A DNA stretch of 64,000 nt from Aristolochia californica (taxonomy: Eukaryota; Streptophyta; Magnoliopsida; Piperales; Aristolochiaceae). This document shows positions 15,801-26,306 of this stretch, piece after piece; the first letter of the stretch is position 1, and each line of letters begins with the position of its first letter. The stretch spans positions 7,088,708 to 7,152,707 of the forward strand of contig JARWKL010000007.1 in the NCBI GenBank assembly GCA_029961685.1, read 5' to 3'. Position numbers and translations under genes: made by a program. Below the pieces are notes generated by a model that saw only the letters and a list, made by a program, of their open reading frames with translations, was not told the DNA's origin and did no database searches.

Positions 15801-17620
15801 TGAGTTCAAGAGGATTACTTCTCTTCTCGATCATCAAGCCAGATGTGTTGCTGCATTTCCTGATAAACAAGGATTCCTGGTAAAACTTTTCTATTTTGCT
15901 TTGTTTCACTTCTAATTCAGATCACTCTAAATCCAGAGAAGAAGTGAGATATTTATTTCAGGCCTCCATTTCTTATCTTTTACATTTGATATTAGTCTAG
16001 ATATAGTTCATATTATTTCTATAACTATTTGAGATACTGAATCTGCTATAAAATTTGGTAGGTTGGATCCATTGCGGGAATGGTTGGTGTTCATCATTTG
16101 GATGATTCCCAACATAGTAAAAATTTTACATTCAGATGCCATCGGGAAGGAAACAAGATTTACTCAGTCAATTCACTGAATTTCCATCCTGTGAGTTTCT
16201 CTAATATCTGTATATCACTTTGTTCTTCTTTTTCATTTTTGAATTGTCTTTTTTTCTTTTTGACAAAAGTGTTATCTTGTTTACTTATATGAGTGGAGTG
16301 TTTCCAAGAACATTTTCCTTTCTAAACATGGGACAGAATAACTGTGATAATTGATGGGCATGAATCCTTTTTCTAGCATAAATGCTTCTCTAGTATGCTG
16401 GTCTGTTTTTGTCTTGTGCACTTCTAAATGCCATATTGTTTCTTCTCCCTGTAGATTTTTTTACTGTAGGAGATTAAGAAAATAATTCTGCCTGGATTCC
16501 TTGAAATCTTCACTGAAATAAAGCCTTTTTTTATTTTATTGGGTGACTGAGAATGACACATGTTAAAATGTCCATTCATTTGCCAGTTATGGGCTCAAAA
16601 GAAAAAGGGGTCTTGCCACATGTGGTTCATGTCTCATGCATAATATTTTTCAGGAGGGTAAGTTTTTATTGCAAATGGGAGTCAATGAGTTCAGAAAAGG
16701 TTGTTTTTTGGTTGTACTTTAGTTAGAGTTAGTGTAAATGACAACCATAGAAACTCACTTGCAACTCGATACAGTTTTCATGGATTAAACCTGACAAAAG
16801 GGAATGGGCTTATCATTTTGGCTATGGTATGGGTTATTGCAGGTGCATCATACATTTGCCTCGGCGGGATCAGATGGCGCTTTCAATTTTTGGGATAAAG
16901 ACAGCAAACGGAACCTCAAGGTCAACTTTCTGTATCATTTTCCTCATAAACTCCTTATTGTGCCAAACTACAGTCGATTTCTCAGTGCTGGTCTCTGAAG
17001 CCAGCTGAGTTTTAGAAGTCCATCTCTTTCTTTAGAAGTCTGTGGATGAGCTTAATCATCTAAATATAATGGAACTCAGGCCTAGATAAACCTCTTTTGA
17101 TATAAAAATCTGCTATATTGTTGTCTTTGGAGGAGGCAGTTTTGTCTGTTGCCATGACCAACACATTGATTTGATTACTACAGGCTATGTTAAGATGCAG
17201 TCAACCTATAACCTGCAGCACCTTCAACAATGATGGCTCCATTTTTGCTTATGCCGTATGCTACCATTTTACTTTTTTTTCCTTTTCGTAAGCATCTTTC
17301 ATCTTGGAAAAAAACAGCTGTTATTTTTTAAGAGTCAGTCAACTAACCTATATTAATACAGGTAGGTTATGACTGGAGTAAGGGTGCAGAGAATCACAAT
17401 CCATCCACAGCAAAGACTTATATTTTCCTTCACAGACCACAGGTATTATAATCTCATCAGGGCTATTTTTTTTTCTCAGAGATCATTTAAAGTAAAAGAG
17501 GCGAAAACTAAGACAACTTTCAAGGTGATTATGACCAATCTTTGTTAATCTTCTCTCTCTGATGGCCAGGAAGCTGATGTTAAAAGGAGACCACGACCTG
17601 GAACTGGTGGCAAAAAGTGA
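12837..17620 (+). CDS. RAE1: RAE1/GLE2 mRNA export factor, WD40 repeat protein, 11 coding exons
   Basis: RAE1 is a seven-bladed beta-propeller protein of the nuclear pore that links mRNA export to nucleoporins; in plants it can also act with cullin ligases. Exons are 12837-12902, 13599-13685, 13846-13914, 14363-14556, 15370-15511, 15799-15879, 16062-16190, 16843-16920, 17184-17255, 17362-17442 and 17570-17620. They splice in frame to 349 residues, matching the family. Diagnostic stretches include [111 protein letters not shown] and [17 protein letters not shown]. The C-terminus is [10 protein letters not shown] second in-frame ATG at codon 13 ([10 protein letters not shown]) is closer to homologues and may be the real start. 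The region downstream carries partial duplicates of this gene. Confidence 0.95.
14001..14372 (+). repeat. Tandem duplication inside RAE1 intron 3 reaching the exon 4 boundary
   Basis: Two units of about 185 bases each begin with TTCCAACTATGTTGAGTCAACTAC (first 20 bases at about 14007 and again at 14189). Each ends with a stretch like AAGGTCCTAT. In the second unit this is the true 3' splice site and first bases of exon 4 (14363 onward). In the first unit (near 14170) it leaves a decoy copy of the acceptor. Confidence 0.75.
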
Positions 17621-18146
17621 ATGTTGATCTTCAAGGTGAAAAGAAAAGAAATTCAAAGGTCTCATTTTCTTGTAAACGAGTTGTTTTCTGTTTTGATAGT
17701 TGTTAGTTCAATTCATATTTCAAGCCGTAGGGGGCTCTGTCGAAGAGAATTACCCAGGTTGTTGTTTCAGAATTTGGCAATGGATAGTATAGATTTTCAT
17801 TTCTGGACAATAAAGCTGTTAGAGTTCAAATATGATAACCTTTTTTTTTCTTCCTCGTATGCAGTTTTCATCTTTTATTGATTTAAACCACAGCATTCCT
17901 TTTTTTCTGTATTTAGTTTAATTAAGATTAGTTACACTCACCCCCATATAGTTAGTGTTTATAAACCTTAGGAGACCTTTCGAAAAACGTAGTTTTAAAA
18001 ATAAAAGTTGGATGATATTTATATCTTCTTTTAACTGATAAAAGACAATTTAAGTACAACAAAAATAAAGACTGATATTTTAAAGAGTTAATTATTTCTG
18101 TAATTTTGCAATTTAATCATTTTTAACGAGGTGAATGTAAATTAAT
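17621..18146 (+). repeat. RAE1 3' flank, first copy of repeated block F
   Basis: This block contains the RAE1 3' UTR and downstream DNA. It recurs at 19815-20335 and in part at 20861-21134, each time with TTCCTCGTATGCAG and CATCTTTTATTGATTTAAACC. It forms one half of the tandemly repeated segment downstream of RAE1. Confidence 0.8.
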
Positions 18147-18805
18147 TCTTCAAAATTTGATATAAGTTTGAAAAAAGGTGGCAGAGTGGAGACTCGTTGT
18201 TTGTTAATCAGTTCCCTTAAGTTATAAAGAGATCTTGTTAGTTATTCTATAACCACTGGTTATGATTGCCATTTTTGGCCTTTCCTCTCTCTGGCATCGG
18301 TAAGAGGAAGTTGATTGCGCCTGAAGACGTCTTCAAACAATCTGACTGTTTCTCGTCTTGAAGATTTGGCAGAGAGTTTTCGTTGTCTTGCTCTGAAGAA
18401 TGAGAGAGAGAGAAAAAAGCTTAGGCAATAGATATTCTTGGTCTCTCACCCATCCCAAGTTGTGAAAGAAAACTGTCTGTCTAATCTTCAAGACGTGAAC
18501 CAGTTGTGGTTGTCCTCAATGGGTTTGAAAGAATTTTATGTGGAGTGAGTTGGGGATGCAAGGTAGTGGTGTGGAGCAGTTTCAATATCGAGGAAAGAAT
18601 TGAAGAAGCCCATGACTGAGTGGGGCAGGTTCATTCTATCATTTCTTTCTTTTCTTTCTATCCTTATCTTGATTTCAAAGATAGATTATACAGTTCCTCT
18701 AAGTTGGTTGTCATGAACTTGCGCAAGAAGTCGTGGATTCCACTTCTGATTATGATTTGTTTCTACAGAGATCAAGATCTAGATCTTATAGTACCTTTCG
18801 ATGAT
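18147..18805 (+). repeat. Module X, copy 1
   Basis: This non-coding block starts near TTCAAAATTTGATATAAG and contains GGTGGCAGAGTGGAGACTCG and GGATTCCACTTCTGATTATG. Similar blocks lie at 20336-20860 and 21135-21795, and its first 60 bases recur at about 22930-22995 beside the J-domain gene. It has no long reading frame. It is joined to RAE1 intron 4 sequence at its right edge. Confidence 0.75.
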
Positions 18806-19814
18806 TTGATCTATGTTTTTGTTACTTATTCAGGTATTGGGACACAAGACAGTCAAATCCTGTGCACACACAACAGCTCCCAGACTGTGTTATGCATTAG
18901 ATATTCAGCATCCTCTTATTGATGTCGGAACTGCAAATCAGAACCTCATAGTGTACAATTTGCAACACCCTCTGGTAATTGGTTTGATATACTTTCATGG
19001 ATTAAACCTGACAAAAGGGAATGGGCTTATCATTTTAGCTATGGTATGGGTTATTGCAGGTGCATCATTCAGTTGCCTCGGCGGGGTCAGATGGTGCTTT
19101 CAATTTTTGGGATAAAGACAGCAAACTAAACCTCATTGTCAACTTTCTGTATCATTTTCCTCATATACTCCTTATTGTGCTAAACTACAGTTGATTTCTC
19201 AGTGCTGGATCTCTGATGCCAGCTGACTTTTAGAAGTCTGTGGATGAGCTTAATCATCTAAACATAATGGAACTCAGGCCTAGATAAACCTCTTTTGTGA
19301 TAAAAATCCGCTATATTGTTGTCTTTGGAGGAGGCAGTTTTGTCTGTTGCCATGACCAACACGTTGATTTGATTACTAAAGGCTATGTTAAGATGCAGTC
19401 AACCTATAACCTGCAGCAACTTCAACAACTCCATTTTTGCTTATGCTGTATGCTACCATTTTACTTTTTTTTTCTTCCCTTTTCGTAAGCATCTTTCATC
19501 TTGGAAAAAAACAACTGTTATTTTTAAAGAGTCAGTCAACTGACCTACATTAATACAGGTAGGTTATGACTGGAGCAAGGGTGCAGAGAATCACAATCCA
19601 TCCACAGCAAAGACTTATATTTTCCTCCACAGACCACAGGTATTGTAATCTCTTCTGGGCTAATTTTTTTCTCAGAGATCATTTAAAGTAAAAGAGGAGA
19701 AAATTAAGACAACTATCAAGGTGATTATGACCAATCTTGGTTAATCTTCTCTCTGATGGCCAGGAAACTGATGTTAAATGGAGACCACGACCTGGAACTG
19801 GTGGCAACAAGTGA
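18806..19814 (+). pseudogene. RAE1 partial pseudogene 1 (exon 5 and exons 8-11)
   Basis: This copy runs from the end of RAE1 intron 4 to the stop codon but lacks exons 6 and 7. The left part of intron 5 joins directly to the right part of intron 7 near 18993. Exon-like blocks are 18834-18974, 19060-19137, 19382-19447, 19559-19639 and 19764-19814. A one-base deletion near 18885 shifts the frame into an early TAG, and the exon 9 copy lacks codons for NDGS. Exons 1-4 are absent, so no complete protein can be made. Splice sites are mostly kept, so a spliced non-coding transcript is possible. Confidence 0.85.
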
Positions 19815-20335
19815 ATGTTGATCTTCAAGGTGAAAAGAAAACAAATTCAAAGCTGTCTCATTTTCTTGTAAATGGGTTGTTTTCCTTTTTGATAGTTGTT
19901 TGTTCAATTCATATTTCAAGCCTTAGGGGGCTCTGTCGAAGAGAATTACCCAGGTTGTTGTTGCAGAATTTGGTAATGGATAGTATAGATTTTCATTTCT
20001 GGACAATAAAACTGTTAGAGTTCAAATAAGATAACCTTTTTTTTTTCTTCCTCGTATGCAGTTTTCATCTTTTATTGATTTAAACCACATCATTCTTTCT
20101 TTCTGTATTTAGTTTAATTAAGATTAGTTACACTCACCCCCATATAGTTAGTGTTTATAAACCTTAGGAGACCTTTCGAAAAACGTAATTTAAAAATAAA
20201 AATTGGATGGTATTTATATCTTCTTTTAACTGAAAAAAGACAATTAAGTACAACAAAAATGAAGACTGATATTTTAAAGAGTTAATTATTTCTGTAGTTT
20301 GCAATTTAATCATTTTTAAAGAGGTGAATGTAAAT
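19815..20335 (+). repeat. Block F, copy 2 (RAE1 3' flank duplicate)
   Basis: This matches 17621-18146 closely with small indels, including the run CTTAGGGGGCTCTGTCGAAG and the downstream CACCCCCATATAGTTAGTG. It follows pseudogene 1 in the same order in which the original follows RAE1. Confidence 0.8.
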
Positions 20336-20860
20336 TAATTCTGAAAAATTTGATATAAGTTTGAAAAAAGGTGGCAGAGTGGAGACTCGTTGTTTGTTAA
20401 TCGGTTACCATAAGTTATAAAGAGATCTTGTTAGTTATTCTATAACCACTGTTTATGATTGTCATTGCGCCTGAAGATGTCTTCAAAAAATCTGACTGTT
20501 TCTCGTCTTGAAGATTTGGCAGAGAGTTTTCTTGTCTTGCTCTGAAGAATGAGAGAGAAAAAAAGCTTAGGCTTGTGAAAGAAAACTGTCTGTCTAATCT
20601 TCAAGACGTGAACCAGTTGCGGTTGTCCTCAATGGGTTTGAAAGAATTTTCTGTGGAGTGAGTTGGGGGATGCAAGGTAGTGGTGTGGATCAGTTTCAAT
20701 ATCGAGAAAAGAATTGAAGAAGCCCATGACGGAGTGGGGCAGGTTCATTCTATCACTTCTTTCTTTTCTTTCTATCCTTATCTTGATTTTCAAAGATAGA
20801 TTATAAGTTGGTTGTCATGAACTTGCTCAAGAAGTCGTGGATTCCAATTCTGATTATGAT
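20336..20860 (+). repeat. Module X, copy 2 (shortened)
   Basis: This copy of the repeated block lacks the stretch TTTTTGGCCTTTCCTCTCTC present in copies 1 and 3. It ends at TTCTGATTATGAT, where it fuses directly to a third partial copy of block F rather than to RAE1 exon 5. Confidence 0.75.
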
Positions 20861-21134
20861 TTTTTCTTCCTCGTATGCAGTTTTCATCTTTTATTGATTT
20901 AAACCACTGCATTCCCTTTTCTGTATTTAGTTTAATTAAGATTAGTTTGTGTTTATAAACCTTAGGAGATCTTTTGAAAAACGTAATTTGAAAAATAAAA
21001 ATTGGATGATATTTATATCTTCTTTTAACTGAAAAAAGACAATAAGTACAACAAAAATAAAGTCTGATATTTTAAAGGGTTAATTATTTTTGTAATTTTG
21101 CAATTTAATCATTTTTAAAAAGGTGAATGTAAAT
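20861..21134 (+). repeat. Block F, copy 3 (partial)
   Basis: This starts at TTTTTTCTTCCTCGTATGCAG and repeats the right half of the RAE1 3' flank with a deletion around the CACCCCCATATAG segment. It sits between module X copies 2 and 3. Confidence 0.75.
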
Positions 21135-21795
21135 TAATTCTTCAAAATTTGATATAAGTTTGAAAAAAGGTGGCAGAGTGGAGACTCGTTGTTTGTTAAT
21201 CAGTTCCCTTAAGTTATAAAGAGATCTTGTTAGTTATTCTATAACCACTGTTTATGATTGCCATTTTTGGCCTTTCCTCTCTCTGGCATCGGTAAGAGGA
21301 AGTTGATTGCGGCTGAAGACGCCTTCAAAAAATCTGACTGTTTCTCGTCTTGAAGATTTGGCAGAGAGTTTCTTTGTCTTGCTCTGAAGAATGAGAGAGA
21401 GAAAAAAAGCTTAGGCAGATATTCTTCGTCTCTCATCCATTCCAAGTTGTGAAAGAAAACTCTGTCTAATCTTCAAGACGTGAACCAGTTGTGGTTGTCC
21501 TCAATGGGTTTGAAAGAATTTTATGTGGAGTGAATTGGGGGATGCAAGGTAGTGGTGTGGAGCAGTTTCAGTATCGAGGAAAGAATTGAAGAAGCCCATG
21601 ACAGAGTGGGGCAGGTTCATTCTATCACTTCTTTCTTTGTTTTCTATCCTTATCTTGGTTTTCAAAGATAGATTATACAGTTCCTCTAAGTTGGTTGTCA
21701 TGAACTTGCGCAAGCAGTCGTGGATTCCACTTCTGATTATGATTTGTTTCTACAGAGATCAAGATCAAGATCTTATAGTAGTACCTTTTGATGAT
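21135..21795 (+). repeat. Module X, copy 3
   Basis: This copy is very similar to copy 1 and likewise runs into the end of RAE1 intron 4 and a copy of exon 5. It therefore precedes pseudogene 2 in the same arrangement as copy 1 precedes pseudogene 1. Confidence 0.75.
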
Positions 21796-22928
21796 TTGAT
21801 CTATGTTTTTGTTACTTATTCAGGTATTGGGACACAAGACAGTCAAATCCTGTGAACACACAACAGCTCCCAGATTGCTGTTATGCATTAGATATTCAAC
21901 ATCCTCTTATTGTTGTCGGAACTGCAAATTAGAACGTCATAGTGTACAATTTGCAACGCCCTCAGGTAATTGGTTTAATATACTTCCGGTTGGCTAATAT
22001 GTCATGATTATTCTATTGAATGATTTTATTTATTTATTATTTTTGCTGGGGAGGAGGGAGTGATGCCTCCATAACTAGTATGTGATGATAGGTAATTTTT
22101 TTGGAGACTGGGTTCTTTCCCTGCTATTTTATTTTCCTTGTATGAGTACAAAGATACACAAGCTTTGTAGTTCAGTTGAACAACTGATACTAATATTCAG
22201 TTTATGTTACTTTAATTTTATATAATTCTAAAGAGTCCAATTTGAGCTTCAACATGCAGAATGAGTTCAAGAGGATTACTTCTCTTCTCGATCATTAAAC
22301 CAAGATGTGTTGCTGCATTTCCTGATAAACGAGGATTCCTGGTAAAACTTTTGTATTTTGCTTTATTTCACTTCTAATTCAGATCACTATAAATCCAGAG
22401 AAGAGTGAGATATTTATTTCAGGCCTTCATTTCTTATCTTTTACATTTGATATTAGTCTAGATGTAGTTCATATTATTTGTATAACTATTTTGAGATTCT
22501 GGATCTGCTATAAATTTTGGTAGGTTGGATCCATTGAGGGTACGGAAAATTTTACAACATAGTAAAAATTTGGATGATTCACAACATAGTAAAAATTTTA
22601 CATTCGGATGCCATCTGGAAGGAAACACGATTTACTAAATCAATTCACTGATTTTTGATGGGCATGAATCCTTTTTCTAGCATAAATGCTTCTCTGGTAT
22701 GCTGGTCTGTTTTTGTCTTGTGCAATTCTAAATGCCAAATTGTTTCTCCTCACTGTAGATTTTTTTACTGTTGGAGTTGGGAAAATAATTCTGCCTGGAT
22801 TCCTTGAAATCTTCACTGAAACGAAGCCTTTTTTTTTAATTTATTGGGTAACTGAGAATGACACATGTTAAAAATGTCCATTCATTGCCAGTTTTGGGCC
22901 CAAGAGAAATAGGAGTCTTGCCTGTGGT
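21796..22928 (+). pseudogene. RAE1 partial pseudogene 2 (exons 5-7, broken)
   Basis: Exon-like blocks are 21824-21965 (exon 5), 22260-22341 (exon 6) and about 22524-22652 (exon 7, rearranged), followed by intron 7 sequence up to about 22928. The exon 5 copy has a stop where RAE1 reads NQN (CAG changed to TAG). The exon 6 copy reads into TAA after LLDH. The exon 7 copy contains an internal scramble in which AAAATTT segments are repeated. Exons 1-4 and 8-11 are missing. It is a clear pseudogene, complementary in content to pseudogene 1. Confidence 0.85.
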
Positions 22929-22929
22929 C

Positions 22930-22995
22930 AATTTTATTCTTTAAAATTTGATATAAGTTTGAAAAAGAGGCGGCGGAGTGGAGACTCGTTGTTGT
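22930..22995 (+). repeat. Module X, copy 4 (first 60 bases only)
   Basis: The sequence AAATTTGATATAAGTTTGAAA followed by GGCGGCGGAGTGGAGACTCG matches the left end of module X (first 20 bases of each quoted). It then diverges into the 5' region of the J-domain gene. This may be the ancestral location from which module X was copied, or a duplication breakpoint. Confidence 0.65.
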
Positions 22996-23234
22996 CAATT
23001 TGCCGTTGTGAACCAACGGTGTTACCCGTTTGCCTCTTCGAAAAAATTCAGAAAAGAAAAATCAATTTTCTTCTTCATCATATTGGCAGACAGCAAAAAA
23101 AAAAAAAAAAAGATAAAAACGATCGCCTCATGGTTTCTTGTTCAAATCAAATTCTCCATTTTCTTCGTCTTCTTCTCTCTTTCTTCCATGTAAATACAAA
23201 GTAGAGGCCCCATTCGTCTCTCTCTCATCGAAGG

Positions 23235-25753
23235 ATGAGCAGCCTCCGAGCTACTTGTCTCCCCCAGGCGGTTTTCTCTTCCTTCGTCTGCTGCCGACAT
23301 CAAGTCTGCTCGGGGATTTCTTTCCGTAGGTCTGTTTCTCACCTTTCGTCCTCTTTCACGTTTCCTTCTTATTTCAAATGGGCTACCCTTCACCGTATAG
23401 AGCCGGCCTACCGAACGAATTCCAGGACGATTGTCGGAGCTTCTTATTGGACTTCGGAGACGTCTCCTTATGAAACACCGGGTGAGTCTGTATTGCTTTT
23501 TTCTACGCGATCGGTTTTACAGTGGGTGCGGCCTAAATTCAAGCTTCGCTGTGTGATCGGGGTGTAGAAATCTAAGACTGCAAAACACCCATATTTGGGT
23601 ATATTAAGCTAGGAAAAATCTGTTAAAAACCTTGTTGCAGAGTAGGTTATTTGACATCTTTCTGTTTTCTTTTTTATATGGATCAATCCTGACTTGCTGG
23701 TTTGGAGTTTGCGCTATATTCAATTTCTATGGTATTTGATGTATTAGCCAGAAACTGAATTTTTTTTCTGGGTCGTTTACATCTTCCTGTAATCTAATCC
23801 ACTGAAGCCTGTTAGTGTATAGTTTTCCCAAGACCTGGTGTTTGACCAGATTCCTTTTATCTAACGGATTTAAATCACTAATCTGCAGAGCTGGGAAGGG
23901 ATGCCGATGATGAGCAAATAAAGTCTGCTTACAGGCGGCTGGCCAAATACTATCACCCAGATGGTTTGCATCTTCATCTCAACCTTCTTAATGCTTTGTC
24001 CAAATATGGAATACTTCACATGACAACTTTCAACGAATTTTTTTTCCTTCTTTCGTATTATCTCTTTCGTTACACTTTACGAGGATTCTCGTCTATTCAC
24101 AGAGAAGATAATCCATATGCAATAGTTTCTTTTGCTGGTTGATCTACCTCTTTGGCCAGCGGTTCTATATGTGAGTGTAGTGTAGATGCAATATGTAGGT
24201 ACCTGGTCCAGTTGAACATTCCCTGTAGGACTGAAAATCTGGGAAATGCTTTATCTTGTTGGCGGTCTCCAAATGAGCTGGTTATGAGAACTGTATCCTA
24301 CTGTAATAAAACCCTGGATGAGACAGAAATACAATTTACTGAGAGAAACCACTTTTTTCTCTTTACCCAAGCAAAAAGCACTAATGAATGAGATGGTCAT
24401 TGACAAACAGTACTTATATTTATGAAACAATATTTAATGATCTGAAAATCTCATGGCACTTCCTATATAGGCTCTCACCAACCCTAAAAAGAATCATTGT
24501 CTTTCTAGAGCAGATCACTGTCATATGAGGCAATACACTTTTTTTTGCGAACAATCCTTCAAGGAGAAATTCGCTATATCTGTTGAGTTTGTTTATAGTT
24601 GGGTATGTTTTGGTGCACAAAATGTGAAAAAGCAAGTCATGATTTTTTTAATTACATGAAACATTGAGTGATTAACTGATCAGTCTGTTTCTTAAAGTAT
24701 ATGATGGCAGAGGTACCCTTGAGGAAGGAGAGACAGCTGAAGCTAGGTTCATTAAGATTCAGGCTGCTTATGAGTTGCTCATAGATGAAGAGAAAAGGAC
24801 ACAGTATGACAGGGAACATTGTGTAAACCCCATGAAGGTATGCACCATGTCTTGGGATTTTCATTATTCAATGATGCTTCTTTGATCTTGCAACTGTTTA
24901 GTGTATAGTTTGTTTTATTGTTAGAGCATACTAACAAGTTTCTTCATCATAGCTCTCTGTGCCCCACTTTATGAATGGACACAATCACACAATTTATCTG
25001 AGCTAATAGGATTTACTAAAAAAAGAAAGACGTATTATGCCTTATCGTACTGTGCTGATGCTTGAAGAGCAAATTATAATTTGTCTGGTTCTAATTACAA
25101 TTTTTGGGTAGTATAATTAACATGGTGCTTTTTATCAGGCTTCACAAGCATGGATGGAGTGGCTTATGAAGAAGCGAAAGGCATTTGATCAAAGAGGTGA
25201 TATGGCTATAGCAGCTTGGGCTGAGCAGCAACAACGTGAAATGAATCTTCGTGCTCGTCGGCTTTCTCGTTCAAAGGTAAGGACATATTTATTGGGTAAA
25301 AAAAGGATTGATAATCATGCTCATGCACTCACCTGATAATCCAGTAATTTTCACACTTTTGGACATCCTAGCACCTCTATTTTATTCTATAGAATTCCTA
25401 TAGATTTGGAATAAATTAGAGAAATCTAAGATTGGAGTGGTGTTGGAGAAAGGTCCAAGCTAGATCTTGTACTTTTCTATCAGTTGTATGTGGATGGTTT
25501 GTAGAAAGAGCCTTCAGCTTTGTCAATTTTGTTGCAATTTCAGATTGACCCAGAAGAGGAGAGGAGGATCTTAGCAAAAGAGAAGAAGGCATCCATGGAG
25601 CATTTCTCCAACACCCTGAAAAGGCATACACTAGTTCTGAAGAAGAGGGATCTGATGAGGAAAAAGGCTGAAGCTGAAAGGAAGAAGGTCATCAGTCAGC
25701 TTTTAGCTGCTGAAGGCCTGGAACTAGACACAGACAACGATGAAGCGCTTTAG
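23235..25753 (+). CDS. J-domain (DnaJ/Hsp40) protein, probably plastid or mitochondrial, 5 coding exons
   Basis: J-domain proteins stimulate the ATPase of Hsp70 chaperones and choose their substrates. Exons are 23235-23481, 23889-23963, 24698-24837, 25139-25276 and 25544-25753, spliced in frame to 269 residues. The first 75 or so residues are rich in Ser, Arg and Thr and poor in acidic residues, as expected for an organelle transit peptide. The J-domain spans about residues 79-150, with helix II IKSAYRRLAKYYHPD (HPD at 105-107). Helix III is ARFIKIQAAYELLIDEEKR. The Gly/Phe and zinc-finger regions of classical DnaJ are absent, so this is a type III (class C) protein. The C-terminal half is highly charged and likely coiled-coil (EEERRILAKEKK, KKAEAERKK). 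The loop YDGRGTLEEGETAEAR inserted after HPD is typical of a plant chloroplast J-protein subgroup. The start was chosen as the first ATG in frame with the domain. Confidence 0.9.
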
Positions 25754-26306
25754 ACTATTGGATACTTGCGTATCAGTGAGATTTCTCTGTCACACTACAT
25801 AATATAGTTCTGCTGTACACAATTGTGCATATAATTGTTTCAGAATCTCCGACAAAAGTGGACGAGCACACTCTAGTCTCCCTCTCTCTCTCTCTAATAG
25901 AAAAGCAAACGAACAGCCGTTTTGACACATGACTTTCAGGACAGGAACGCAAGTAGTTAAAGTTGATCTTGAACACGTTACTTAGGAACTTCTGGATGCA
26001 ATCACCATCATATAGTCACCAGTGAAGTTGTTTTAACGGAAGATTGGTGACTAGGGAAAAACCGAAATTTTTTGCTTGCCTCGTGGCCTAGAAATAATAA
26101 GATTGAAAAGTAGGCAAGGGAAAACTGGTTCACAGACAAGACAGAAATGCTTTGTAGCAAATATGATGATTTTGTTTAATAATCGTTCTCTTGAACTTTC
26201 AATTGTAGAAATGATTATTGCAAGTTAATTTCCACCGTTTTTACATACAAATGAATCTTTTTATGATTTACCAGAATAAAACAAACTTTGACGCAACTAT
26301 AGCAAC
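25754..26306. other. Convergent 3' ends of the J-domain and COAB genes
   Basis: The two flanking genes converge here. The stretch must contain both 3' UTRs. A CT microsatellite lies at about 25878-25895. No other gene is seen. Confidence 0.6.

Noticed and set aside
18834..22652. Functional RAE1 paralogues
   Set aside because: Both copies lack exons 1-4 and carry frameshifts or stops, so they are pseudogenes.
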